Program-made: the position numbers and the translations under genes
The notes under the pieces: model-generated
What the model was told of the DNA's origin: nothing
What the model saw: only the letters and a program-made list of their open reading frames with translations
Database searches by the model: none
Shown: piece by piece, positions 1 to 10,292 of the stretch
How positions within the stretch are numbered: the first letter of the stretch is position 1
How the letters are laid out: every line of letters begins with the position of its first letter
Assembly: GCF_963576675.1 (NCBI RefSeq)
Contig: NC_088911.1
Location: forward strand, 91,107,256-91,171,255
DNA from: Euphorbia lathyris
Lineage: Eukaryota; Streptophyta; Magnoliopsida; Malpighiales; Euphorbiaceae
Reading direction: 5' to 3'
Length of the DNA stretch: 64,000 nt

Positions 1-620
1 GATTCATAATCTTCTTTTCTATATATGTGTTGATGTTTGTTACTTGTTTTGATATTCGTAATTGATTATTGTGTAGGAGAACGCGATTTCCGACGCCATT
101 CGGGCTATCTTTAGGGATTCATATAGGTGTTGCCTTACCGGAAGTGACGCTCCGGAAACCGTAGGAATTGACAAGCCACGGAACTTACGGGCCCTAATTT
201 CTGGTCCCCAGCATTAGACACGCCTTGACTAGGAACCACGTGGTCTAAGTACTTCACGGGTCGGTCACACTACACGTAGTCGTCATTGCAAGAGCAAACC
301 ATCAACCGTATAAACATTAGAAGTCGTTATTTGTCATATTTATAACTTATCACATCCACATCATTTCATAGAGTTTTGTTATATAAATTCGCCTCACCCG
401 TAGTTAGGAGTAGTTTGTAGTTGGTCCCCATATCAACCTCAAAGTATTCACCGCTTAAATAACGTATAAAACCGAGTCGTTTAATACTTGCAGTTATAAA
501 TCCCGTGGATTCGATACCCGGTCTTAACCGGATTATTACTTGATACGACGGGGTACACTTGCCCCTAAGTAGTGACGTCTAGTAAAGATAGAGCATTTAG
601 AAAGATCACATCCATAGTCG
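1..620 (+). mobile_element. Possible Ty3/gypsy (Athila-like) LTR fragment
   Basis: No ORF. Around 500-560 the text (cccgtggattcgatacccgg, then a cttaaccgg/ttattact stretch and a gtacacttgcccc stretch) resembles the U5 end that plant Athila-type LTRs carry. No LTR pair, primer-binding site or target duplication is visible because the window begins inside it. The assignment is by resemblance only. Confidence 0.25.
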
Positions 621-953
621 TAACGCACTTTTCATAATATACATTTTGTCGTAGAAAACACTACACTAGACGGCACGCATCAGTTAACAAGTTTGGTAAC
701 TACTGCTTTATGAAGATTGGTAAAAGATGTACAACTCCAGGTTGCATTTTCTCACTAATGGAATCGATCAATAAAATTTGTTTTATCTGAAATACCAACG
801 GTTTACTTATGAAAAACTCTATCGTTAATCACCAATGCATTCCCTTAAATGGTCCTATGTTTTCTCGATGATATGTGATGGGATAATTCCTGCTCCTATT
901 AGCAACCTAAGTGGTTAGTGTTAAACTTTCTCGATGATTAGTATATATATATA
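621..953. other. Non-coding interval, nothing recognised
   Basis: AT-rich, no ORF or repeat recognised. It ends in a short (TA)n run at about 941-953, which is the insertion site of the fold-back element that follows. Confidence 0.5.
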
Positions 954-1423
954 GGGGAGGGATCAAGTGAGAACCTCCTCTTAGGTGAGGACACTTTCTT
1001 ATGGTGAGAACACTCAAAACTACGTCATTTTGAGTATAAAAATCAATAAAAAAAACACTATATGCTAATAGTGGGAGTTGACCCTAGGCACTTCCATTTA
1101 CACTCCACTCTACTTATCACTAAGACAATTGCTTCTCTTGTGTATTATATCACGCGCGCTGCTTAATATACAATTGAGCTAGTAGCTTCTATTGTTTAAT
1201 ATTTGACGCATGCACTTATTAATATCGATTAAATATAAATAATAATAAATTATTAATATAAAAAAAGAAATGTGCATAATAACGAATTATTAATAGAAAA
1301 AAGAAATGCGCATAATAATGAATTATTAATAGAAAAAAAATCCAAGAACATGTTCTAATTTCTTATTTATTTAATTCCTTTATATTTTCGTAATTTATGT
1401 TATATAAGAAAATATATTTTTTT

Positions 1424-2075
1424 AAACATACGTTAGAACATATATTTTAACTTTTAAAACACGAACTATGAAGTTTAGAACGTACAACATATTTTTTAGA
1501 ACATACGTTATGTTTTTTAGAATATGTGTTATGTTTTTTCGAACATGAGTTATAAATTATATTATAGAACAAATGAAAAAAACGATCCAGATATCTACTG
1601 CTTTTTTTAGAACATTATACTTAATTTTTGGAACACAAACTATATATTTTTTAAAACATACGTTAGAACATATATTTTAACTTTTAAAACACGAACTATG
1701 AAGTTTAGAACGTACGACATATTTTTTAGAACATACGTTATGTTTTTTAGAACATGTGTTATGTTTTTTCGAATATGAGTTATAAATTATATTATAGAAC
1801 AAATGAAACAATGATCCATATATCTACTGATTTTTTTAGAACATTATACTTAATTTTTGAAACACAAAATATAAACTTTAGAACATACATTATGTTTTTT
1901 AGAACATACGTTATGTTATTTAGAATATGAGTTATAAATTATATTATAGAACAAATGCAAAAATGGTCCATATATTTACTAATTTTTTTAAAACATTATA
2001 CTTAATTTTTAGAACACAAATTATAAAGTTTAGAACATATGTAAATATTTAGAACATCGTCCTTAACATTTTAAA
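1424..2075. repeat. Tandem repeat core (~230 bp unit, about 3 copies)
   Basis: A unit starting aaacatacgttagaacatat occurs at 1424 and again at 1654 with nearly identical text for the whole period. A third, partial and more diverged copy follows to about 2075. Each unit is itself built from short variants of tttagaacatacgttatg. It forms the loop between the inverted arms of the fold-back element. Confidence 0.7.
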
Positions 2076-2300
2076 ACATAAATTACAAAAATATAGAGGA
2101 ATTAAATAAATAAGAAATTAGAGCATGTTCTTGGATTTTTTTTATTAATAATTCATGATTATGCAGATTTATTTTTTCTATTAATAATTCATTATTATGC
2201 ACATTTAATCGATATTAATAAGTGTATGCATCAAATATTAAATAATAGAAGCTAAAAAGGTAGTAGTTTATTAAGCAGCGCGCGAAATAATACATAAAAA

Positions 2301-2383
2301 AAGCAATTAGTTTAGTGGTAAGCAATGTGCAGTGTAGATAAGGAGTCCAAGGTTCGAATCTCATTAGTAGCAATGTTTTTTTT
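2301..2383 (+). promoter_or_regulatory. tRNA-like A box/B box (possible pol III promoter) in a terminal repeat
   Basis: An A-box-like tagtttagtggtaagc at 2308-2323 is followed about 30 bp later by a B-box-like ggttcgaatct at 2351-2361 and a T8 run at 2376-2383. The spacing and order match an internal RNA polymerase III promoter with terminator. The inverted copy in the left arm (about 1060-1135) is partly diverged. This is not a tRNA gene: no cloverleaf can be folded from the flanks by eye. Confidence 0.35.
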
Positions 2384-2652
2384 AATTTTCCTACTCAAAA
2401 CGACGTAGTTTTGAGTGTTCTCACCATAAGGAAGTGTCCCCACCTAAAAAAGGTTCCCACAAGAGCCCTCTCTTATATATATATATATATATAATCCCAA
2501 AAATTAAGTTAAAAAAGACGTATCACCGTTTGGGACAATGACAAGAGATAAAAAAATTTATGACCCACAAACTCTTTGTGTCTTTATACTCTATTATTTA
2601 TTTTTATTTTTTTTAGTAGGAAAGGAAAGAAAACAGCGAAAGCCCCAAAAAA

Positions 2653-4354
2653 CTAACCCGAGATTAGCCTAGGGAAGCTAACCCCCACTTGATCGTTCGA
2701 AAGTAAGGAAGAGAGGAAGTCCGGAGGAGAAGAGAAGGTTGTTACACCCAAGGTCCTCAAATGGCCTTCAGCAGCAAGGCAGTTTGCCACCCGATTTTGT
2801 TCCCTGAAAACGTGGCCAAACCTGATGGAATCGAAAGAGGTGCTCAATCTTTTGATCTCTTTAACTACGTTTTGGCAACCCAGACTCATAGCTTTGTTAT
2901 CTGAGATCAATTTGACTGCTTCGAGGTTGTCTGATTCCACGAACAGTCTTTTCAAGCCCAGATTATTGGCGATCCTAAGACCAGAGAAAATCCCCCAGAG
3001 CTCAGCAATGAAGGAAGATCCCATTCCCAGGTTCTGAGCAGAGCCAGACACCCAAGTACCACCAGCATCTCTCAAAACACCTCCAGCCGCAATCCTACCA
3101 TCACTGAGACAAGAGCCGTCAGTATTTAATTTAACTATCCGTTCCCCAGGTCTACTCCATACAAATAGATTAACAATAGTTTTCTGGATAGTATTGGATA
3201 AAATATCCTCCTTGAAACTATCAATAATAGTATTAATTTTTTTTATAGAAGAAGACAAGTAAATTAGGAAAAATAATAGCTCCATCACCAAAGATATCAG
3301 CATTCCTCCATTGCCAAAGCTGGTTACAGACGACGGCAAAAAGGATAGCACCATGCTCCAGCTCAGGCAATAACAATCCATTAACATCATCAACAAACCA
3401 ATCCCGGTCAGAATAGGCAAAGAAATTCGAAAGCAACTAAACCGGAAGAACTTGCCTCCACACATTTTTACTTTTAGCACAATCTCTTAGAACGTGGCAG
3501 GTGGTTTCTGCCTAGGCTCTGCACCTACCACAAGTATCAGAATCCACTAAATGGCGTCTTTTTCTTTCAACATTTGTCAGCAACCTATCCTTCGCTCCAA
3601 GCCACAGGAAGCTTCTAATGCGAAAATGAACTTTTAAGGCCTAAATATTCTTCCAGTCGACTGAAGGGGGAGAATCCAAATCCAGATTAAAAGCCTCAAA
3701 AGCAGATTTGTAAGAATAAGCATCGTTGTTAGTAAGGGACCAACAGTGAATATCTCCATCTTCCTCCTTACTACTAACTTTAACTCCCCGAATTTTCAAG
3801 AGCGTTTCCAGACTAAAGTAAGCCTCAAATTATGAATCCACAACATCTGCAATGTTCCAATTATGAATCTCCAGAGGCGGCAAAGAATTACAAATCTCTA
3901 ATAAAGGCTTCTTCCCAAGCCAAGAGTCATTCCAAAAACTAATAGACCTGCCATTTCCCACAGACCAACCAATTCCAGAGCAAAACTCGGCAAACACAGC
4001 ATTAACCCCTTTCCATAAGAAAGAACAATTAAGAACCCTCTCTTTAGGCCCCCTAAAAACATTATCTTTTCTATATTTCCCGCATGATAACCTCACCCAA
4101 AGAGCAAATAGGGATTGCCACATCCTCCAAAGAAGCTTCATTAACAACACCTTATTGTTGTCCCTGGCTTGTCTGATCCCCAAACCTCCCATATTTTTAG
4201 GTTGGCAAACCTCCTTCCAAGGAACAAGATGGATCTTTTTCTCCTCATCTGAGTCCCCCCACAGGAAACGACAATTGATTTTATTGAGACCATTAAGAAC
4301 AGGCTCTGGCAATTTACAAGCTTGCATAATGTGATTAGGAACCGCACAGTTCAC
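2653..4354 (-). pseudogene. LINE ORF2, 3' half: RT thumb/connector, zinc region and RNase H
   Basis: Continuation of ORF2. 3830-4354 encodes the connector typical of plant L1 (NCAVPNHIMQA near the start, then FLWG and PKNMGGLGIR motifs). About 3260-3830 is broken by several stops and frame changes where the zf-RVT segment should be; part of it (WQWRNADIF) is readable at 3233-3436 in a shifted frame. 2653-3200 encodes an RVT_3-type RNase H: KLNTDGS (Asp), FIAEL (Glu) and VESDN (Asp) supply the three acidic residues, and a REQNRVANCLA segment follows. RNase H degrades the RNA strand of the RNA/DNA hybrid during retrotransposition. The frame differs from the 5' half, so no full protein is made. 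Confidence 0.85.
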
Positions 4355-4368
4355 CGACTGGACTAAGG

Positions 4369-6765
4369 TTAGACGGCCAGCAAGCGAAAGGGACTTAGCT
4401 TTCCAACTAGCACACTTACTATTAGATCTATCGAAGATCTCTTTAAAAGACGCTTTAGAAACTCTATCGCTATGGAGCGAGACCCCAGATAGTTACCAAA
4501 AGCCTTGGTAAGAGGAATACCAGAGATCTCACTCATCCTTTTACAAATCTTTTGGTCCATATTTTTAGAGCACAACATCCTCGATTTATGGACATTAAGT
4601 TTTTGACTTGAAGCATTGTAAAAATTACCGAGGATATCCATAATCACTCATATTTTCTCCTCACTTCCCTCCACAAAGATCATAACATCATCAACAAAGA
4701 ACAGATGAGTGACCGGGGGACAGAATTTATTAATAGAAACCGGATGAAGGCTCCCGGTGTTAACAACATCTTGGATAAGATGAGTTAACATATCCATAGC
4801 AATAACAAAAAGGAACGGGCTCATAGGATCCCCTTGCCGGATGCCCCGGGAAGGAGAAAAATTCTCAGACATATCTCCGTTAATTAAAACTTGGAAGACA
4901 GGGGAAGAAATACAAACCTCAATCAATGTCCTCCAATTCTCTGGGATCCCAGCTCTCTCCAGACTATTAAGAAGAAAACTCCAGTTAATCCGATCATAAG
5001 CCTTCTCCAGATCCAGCTTAAGAGCCACAATACCACGCTTTCCCTTTTTAACCTTCATTGAATGCACCATCTCCTGAGCAATAACAATATTATCCATCAT
5101 CTGTCTTCCCGGGACAAAACTGCCTTGATTCTGGCTAATAATATCAGGAAGGATACACCGGAGCCTATTAGCCACAATTTTGGTAACTACCTTATAAAGC
5201 ACATTACACAGACTAATAGGTCTCATTTGTAAGAAGGAGGAAGGTTTCTCCACTTTAGGAATCAGAACCATAAGAGTTTTATTTATAGTCCTAATATCCT
5301 CAGTTCCATTAAAAACTCCTTTGACAAAACTGTAAATACCTTCCTTCACAGTATCCCAGTGTTTGTGATAAAAACCGGCCGGAAGCCCAACAATCCCAGG
5401 AGCTTTAGTAGCGCCAATGCTAAACACAGCCTGACTAATCTCTTTTTGATCAATAGGGTGAAAGGCTTCAATAATCTTATCTTCACCGACCGTAGGAAAA
5501 GTAGCCCTAGACAGAGCACCATCTAAATCCATCGACTCCTCTTTAAATAACTCTTTATAGAAATTAAGGGCTAAGAGACGGATTTCTTCATCTTCATAAA
5601 CCCAATTCCTGTTAGGATCTTTGACAGCATTAATACGATTTTTCTGCCTTCTGATAACAGTAGAGAGATGGAAATACCTTGTATTACGATCTCCATCTTT
5701 AATCCAAGCTTTCCTTGATTTTTGAAACCAAAGCAACTCCTCTTGTCTTAGCACAGCTTCCAACTCATTCTGGAGGGATCTTAGAAGACAACTCAAACTA
5801 TGGTCAAGTCTGATCTCCAAGATACGTTGGATACCTTCAATCCTACTCAGAATTTTCTGTTTCCTTTTGATAATATGGCCAAAAACATTTCTATTCCAGC
5901 CCACCACATTACTTCTAAAACCCTCCACAACCATTAACACATTAGAATGGGGTTTCCAATTATCATGAACAAAATTCTTAAACTCAGGATGGGATTCCCA
6001 GGCCATCAGATATCTAAAAGGCCTTTCCCCTCTAGGACGCGGAGCTCTCACCAACCCGACCAAGATAGGACAATGATCAGAATGACGGAAGGGGAGATTC
6101 AACACAGCCACCTCAGGGAACCTACTCTGAGCAACAATATTAGCATAAACTTTGTCCAACCGAACAAAGGTACTATTACGTTTCCAAGTAAACTTATACC
6201 CAGCAGCACCGAGATCCGACAGTCCACACAAATCCATATTCTGCTTATGATTAAGACAACGATTAATATAGTGACTTCCTCCTCCTCTTTGATCACTCAT
6301 AATAGCAATATCATTAAAATCTCCAGCAACAAATCAGGCATCCACTATACTCGTACTTAATGTAAAAAGAACCTCCCATAGACGTTTACGATTAGCAAGA
6401 ATAGGATCAGCATACACAATCGTGATAAAAAGGGGTTTATTACCAGGGTAAGTAACTTTACTATGAATAAATTGCTTGTCCATCTTCACGATATCAAAAT
6501 GAACAAGCTCAGGCTTCCAAAAAAGCCAAATACCACCTGCTCGACCCGTCGCCTCAGATCTAATACACTTCCAACTTCTAAATAATTTAACCACCTCATC
6601 AGCTTTAGCTCCACTGACCTTAGTTTCCAGTAAAGCAAAACAAGACGGGTTGAACAGCTTAATCAAATCCTTTACATGGATCTGGGTCGCCTTGCTTGAC
6701 GCTCCTCTAACATTCCATACAAATATATCCATCAACGAGAGGACAACAAACACAGGCCCATCCAA
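4369..6765 (-). pseudogene. LINE ORF2, 5' half: AP endonuclease and reverse transcriptase
   Basis: Starts at MDIFVWNVRG (N-terminal endonuclease motif; Met shortly after 6765), with LLETK carrying the catalytic Glu and SDHCP (His near 6075) the C-terminal endonuclease motif. The RT domain follows: PDIISQNQGSFVPGR, LDLEKAYDR (Asp), GIRQGDP, and FVDD at about 4690, where FADD or YADD is commoner. The reading frame is one frame from 6765 to about 4490 but has a TGA at 6334-6336 just before VAGDFND, where Trp is usual, and another TGA at 4648-4650. A frameshift follows near 4490. In life this enzyme nicks the target DNA and copies the LINE RNA onto it. Confidence 0.9.
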
Positions 6766-6965
6766 CTAAACCAGATATTTATTAGGGGCTCCTAAGAGCC
6801 TAGTCGAGGTACCTGCTGACCCCCTTTTCTCTAGGGAACCAAAAGAATTTTGGTTATTCTTATGACTTTCTTTGAGTTTTTTCATACTCATTTTATTGAC
6901 CCCCATGGCTTTCCCATTTTTAGCCTCAACACAGATTTTAGAAAGACTAACCTCTTTATTTATCT

Positions 6966-7961
6966 CTAATACTTGAGGAGCTTTAATCTGAGAGCAATCT
7001 TGGGAGATATCTTTAGACTCAAAAAGGGGTTGACCGTCTCCACATTATTTCCTCCCGGATCAACAGGTTCTAAGTCTGGCATACTCAACTCAACCAGATC
7101 ATTAGTAGGATCAGGGTCTTGGTCTTCCTCTACGGGAAGAACCCCAAACCTAGATCCAGTACATGACTCCAAAGGGCCGCCGGAAACAACACACTCCTTT
7201 GAAACATGCATCTCCTTCCTCCCAACATCATTTTGGATCAGGGGTTGATCTCTATTAATGTCGGGAGGAAGATTGTGGGCTACAAGAATGCGCGTTCTTC
7301 GTCTCCCTGAACGTTTAGCTACCATCCAAGGGCCAAAATTCCTCACCTCCCCTTGGATATCCTCTTCCCTAGCCTTAACAGTTTCAACTAAGTTCTCGGT
7401 TACCTTCTTCTTTTTAGTGCACCCCTCATAAGTGTGGCCAAACATTCCACATTCATAACAAATATTGTGGATCCCTTCATACTCAATACAGTATATTGTA
7501 TGTTGAACGCAAAATTTAGACAAAAGGGGTTTTGCTAGGTCAATGTTAATACAAACTCTAGCAAATTTGCCTCTTTCAGCTCCAATAGTGGTTTTATCCA
7601 CATGGTGGACTTTTCCCACAATCCCAACAATTTTCTTCAGAAAAATTTCATTATAGTACTCAATCGGGAGCCCTGGGAATCTTACCCACGTCAGAATTAT
7701 ATTAACCGAGCAATCCCTTGGATTAAAGTTAGGGACCCAAGGTCTTATGGCAAGAACATGGCTAGAGATGATATAGGGGCCCCCATTAATAACCGCTTCA
7801 TAATCCTCAGCCTGTGTGAACTTAATCATATAATAGTCATTCTCCAAGTCAGTGATGGTGATTTTGCCTTTCTTAGTCCACTGAGCACGAATTCTCTGGG
7901 CAAAATAGCTAAATCCAATTTTTTTCCCTAGTACTATCACTATTAAGGACAGTTTATGCAA
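6966..7961 (-). pseudogene. LINE ORF1 (DUF4283 and CCHC zinc knuckle), 5' truncated
   Basis: 331 codons open. Residues about 1-110 match the DUF4283 domain found in plant LINE ORF1 proteins (NGGPYIISSHVLAIRPW, WVRFPGLPIEYY), then GAERGKFARVCINIDL, then a zinc knuckle CYECGMFGHTYEGC at about residues 167-180. The protein is thought to bind the LINE RNA and chaperone the particle. The start Met falls inside DUF4283, so the real N-terminus has been lost by 5' truncation. The C-terminal part is low-complexity and not recognised. Spacing to ORF2 is about 200 bp. Confidence 0.8.
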
Positions 7962-7965
7962 GTTT

Positions 7966-8484
7966 GTCTCATTTTAATCTTACTTGTCTCATTTTATATG
8001 TAAGTATAGTTTTTTTTTTCTTCTGAAGCAAAGATAAATTTTCATTAACAAGAATCAAGATACAAAACATTAAGAAGAAAATCATGAGATCCCTAAGACC
8101 AAATTGTGCTAAACAGGCAAGGATTTGAAGCCTAGTTTAGTTATAAACCATACTTACAAAATCTGAAATTCTTTTATTGTCTGTCTTTTTCTTATGTACC
8201 AAGGTTAATCATGACAAACTTGATAAAAACGTAGAACTACGCATTTTTGTCGATTATAGCAGCACTTCTAAAGCTTACATATTTTTTTACAACAAAATAA
8301 GAGAACTATTGTAAGTCGAGATGTCAAATTTATGGAAGATAAACAATAGAGTTGGGAAGAGTCACTTGAAAGGCAATTACCAAAAAGTTCACAGTATCTT
8401 GATGAAGATATAGATGATGTTCATGTTCGTGGAACAAGAACTTTATCTGATATCTATGAAAGAAGTAATGTTGCTTTTTGAGCC
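7966..8484. mobile_element. Non-coding; possible 3' stub of a second LINE
   Basis: A T11 run at about 8011 followed by gaagcaaagataaattttca reads on the minus strand as a LINE-like 3' end (ttaatgaaaatttatctttgc then poly-A). It extends to about 8160 with no coding match. 8160-8484 shows nothing recognisable. Confidence 0.3.
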
Positions 8485-9345
8485 TTAATTTAAAGAAGCA
8501 GAGAAGGGTGAAGAATGGATAAAAGCCATGAAAGAGGAGCTTCGTATGATTGAGAAGAATGACACTTGGGAGTTGGTTGACATGCCTCAAAATAGAAAGA
8601 TTATTTTGGGTGATGTGTTTACAAAACCAAACTCAATGTTGGCGGTTCTATAAACAAACACAAAACAAGACTAGTTGTGAAAGGGTACAGTCAAGTTTAC
8701 AGCACGGATTTCTCATAAACTTTCATTTTTGTTGCACACTTAGACACCATCAGAATGTTGTTGACCTTGGATGCACAAAATGGGTGAAAGTTTCCTGTTG
8801 CATACTTAGACACATTAGAATTTTGTTGACCTTGTCTGCACAAAATGGTTGGAAGCTTCACCAATTGGATGATAAATCAACTTTTTTGAAAGGTTATCTT
8901 CATGAAGAAATTTTTTGTTGAGCAATCAGAAGTTTTTTTTTGTCAAGAGACATGAGGAGAAAGTTTACAAATTAGAGAATGCCTTATTTGACCTTAAGTA
9001 GACTTGTAGGGCTTGCTGCAGTAGAGTTGATATATACAGTCTTCGATTTGTTAAAAGTCCAAGTGAAGCCACCTTATATGTAAAAAAAACAGATGCTAAC
9101 TTAATTATAATGCTATTTATGTTAATGAGAAGCTTTTGAATGAATTTAAAGCCAGCATGTTCATTCAAAGTTTTTGAGATGAGAGACTTGATTTGCACTA
9201 CTTTCTTGGTATGGAATTGAAACAAGGTTATGTTGAAGTCTTTGTATTTTAAAAGAATTTTGCAACAGAAATTTTAAAGATATTTCACATGGAAGAATGC
9301 AAAGGAATCAATACACCAATAAATAAAAAAGAGTAGTTATTCAGG
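8485..9345 (+). pseudogene. Fossil Ty1/copia reverse transcriptase fragment
   Basis: Frame-hopping translation gives EEWIKAMKEEL, then [40 protein letters not shown], and YKLENALFDLK, the ordered motifs of the N-terminal Copia RT. The usual DVKTAFLNG is present as DDKSTFLKG. Many stops and frame changes show long decay. No LTRs are seen. It lies upstream of, and unrelated to, the VAP relic on the other strand. Confidence 0.75.
8730..8861 (+). repeat. 66 bp tandem duplication inside the Copia fossil
   Basis: tgttgcacacttagacacca at about 8730 and tgttgcatacttagacacat at about 8796 start two adjacent, similar 66 bp segments, each running through ttgttgacctt and tgcacaaaatgg. The duplication repeats the RT segment around AHLDTIRMLLTL. 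Confidence 0.65.
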
Positions 9346-10292
9346 AGAAGTTATTTAGTTATTACTTATGTTTAGAAGTTACGAAGTACTAGAACATGTT
9401 CAAAAGCCTTGGATTTTGAATATGTTGTTTATGCTCAGCTATATATATTTTTCAGAAATATAAAAAATAGATATGTTTTCGAGCTCCCTCTTGAAGCTGG
9501 TCACTTTGACAGCTATATCTTTTCAAACACTTATTATTGTTTTTCATCATTAAAAAAACTACGAAATCTAAAATAGTTGAATCTCCCTTTAAAAAACAAA
9601 GATTCTATCATCTGTAAAAAACTAAAAAATTAATAAACTAATTTATATTCAAGCATTCCTATCTGAAGACATATAAATCTGCTAAAGTAGAGAATAAATC
9701 CTCAAGAAATCGACCAACAAAACAAAAGAATTTGCTTCGCAAGGCTTGCAGCAATGAAGGTGCCAAACAACACCTACGGGGATTTTATTGTTCTTCCCAG
9801 ATAGACCTGCATATGACAGTTGTATTTGATGCCCACATCCAACACCAAAAGAAAAACTAGCCCATACTTTAAGCATAAATCATTTGCCTAATCCCATAAA
9901 ATACAGCGAACCACGTGCAATCATATAATATCTAATTAACACATGGAAACATGGGTCCTTCCTTGCTTTTTATGCAACTCAATCTGTCTCACAAAATAAT
10001 GCTAATCTCTAGGAATTTAGCATTATAAAATTACAAAATATACACCATAATATAAAAGACTCACTGTTTTAAAAATATGTAAAGGCTAACAGAACTCCCC
10101 TACCATATACAAAATAAAGGTAGTGTTTATTTATATTTTCCTTGTAAAACAAAATACATATCTACAACGAGGATTTGAGTCCCCACACAAATGCTCTCCA
10201 AAGGGAACCTAACACCCATCTAAAATTTCCAAATTCAAAAACTGAGGTGTCTCATTCATCTAATATTTTATTTTATAGCAGCATTACCCATC
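9346..10292. other. 3' flank of the VAP relic, no gene recognised
   Basis: AT-rich and non-coding in appearance. It probably includes the 3' untranslated region of the minus-strand VAP gene relic near 10292 and downwards. A 64-codon ORF at 9682-9876 has no recognisable motif and is not called. Confidence 0.4.

Larger units (their letters stand above)
954..2475. mobile_element. Fold-back DNA transposon with ~400 bp terminal inverted repeats
   Basis: The left arm (about 954-1381) and the right arm (about 2096-2475) are inverted copies. The left end reads gagggatcaagtgagaacc and the right end, reverse-complemented, gagggctcttgtgggaacc. Inside, an ActtcCttatggtgagaac block, an aacgacgtag/ctacgtcatt block and a 40 bp ccaagaacatgttct block all recur in inverse order. 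Both ends abut (TA)n runs, so the element went into a TA microsatellite. There is no transposase ORF, so it is non-autonomous. The arms plus a tandem-repeat core fit a fold-back or long-TIR Mutator-like element; the exact superfamily is not settled because a clear duplication is hidden in the TA run. Confidence 0.75.
2600..7965 (-). mobile_element. L1-type LINE retrotransposon, 5' truncated and inactive
   Basis: Minus-strand non-LTR element. The poly(A) tail is seen as the T-rich run at about 2594-2614. Upstream in element orientation lie an RNase H domain, reverse transcriptase, AP endonuclease and ORF1 (DUF4283 plus zinc knuckle), the usual plant L1 order. ORF1 begins inside DUF4283 at about 7961, so the 5' end is missing, as is common for incomplete target-primed reverse transcription. 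In-frame stops and frameshifts make ORF2 non-functional. I could not find a convincing target duplication. A 97 bp relative of its 3' end is inserted at 61241. Confidence 0.9.

Noticed and set aside
2301..2383. A tRNA gene
   Set aside because: A and B boxes are present but acceptor and anticodon stems cannot be paired; it is called only as a possible promoter.
5947..6360. Plus-strand 137-codon ORF over the LINE
   Set aside because: Shadow of the endonuclease-RT frame on the other strand.
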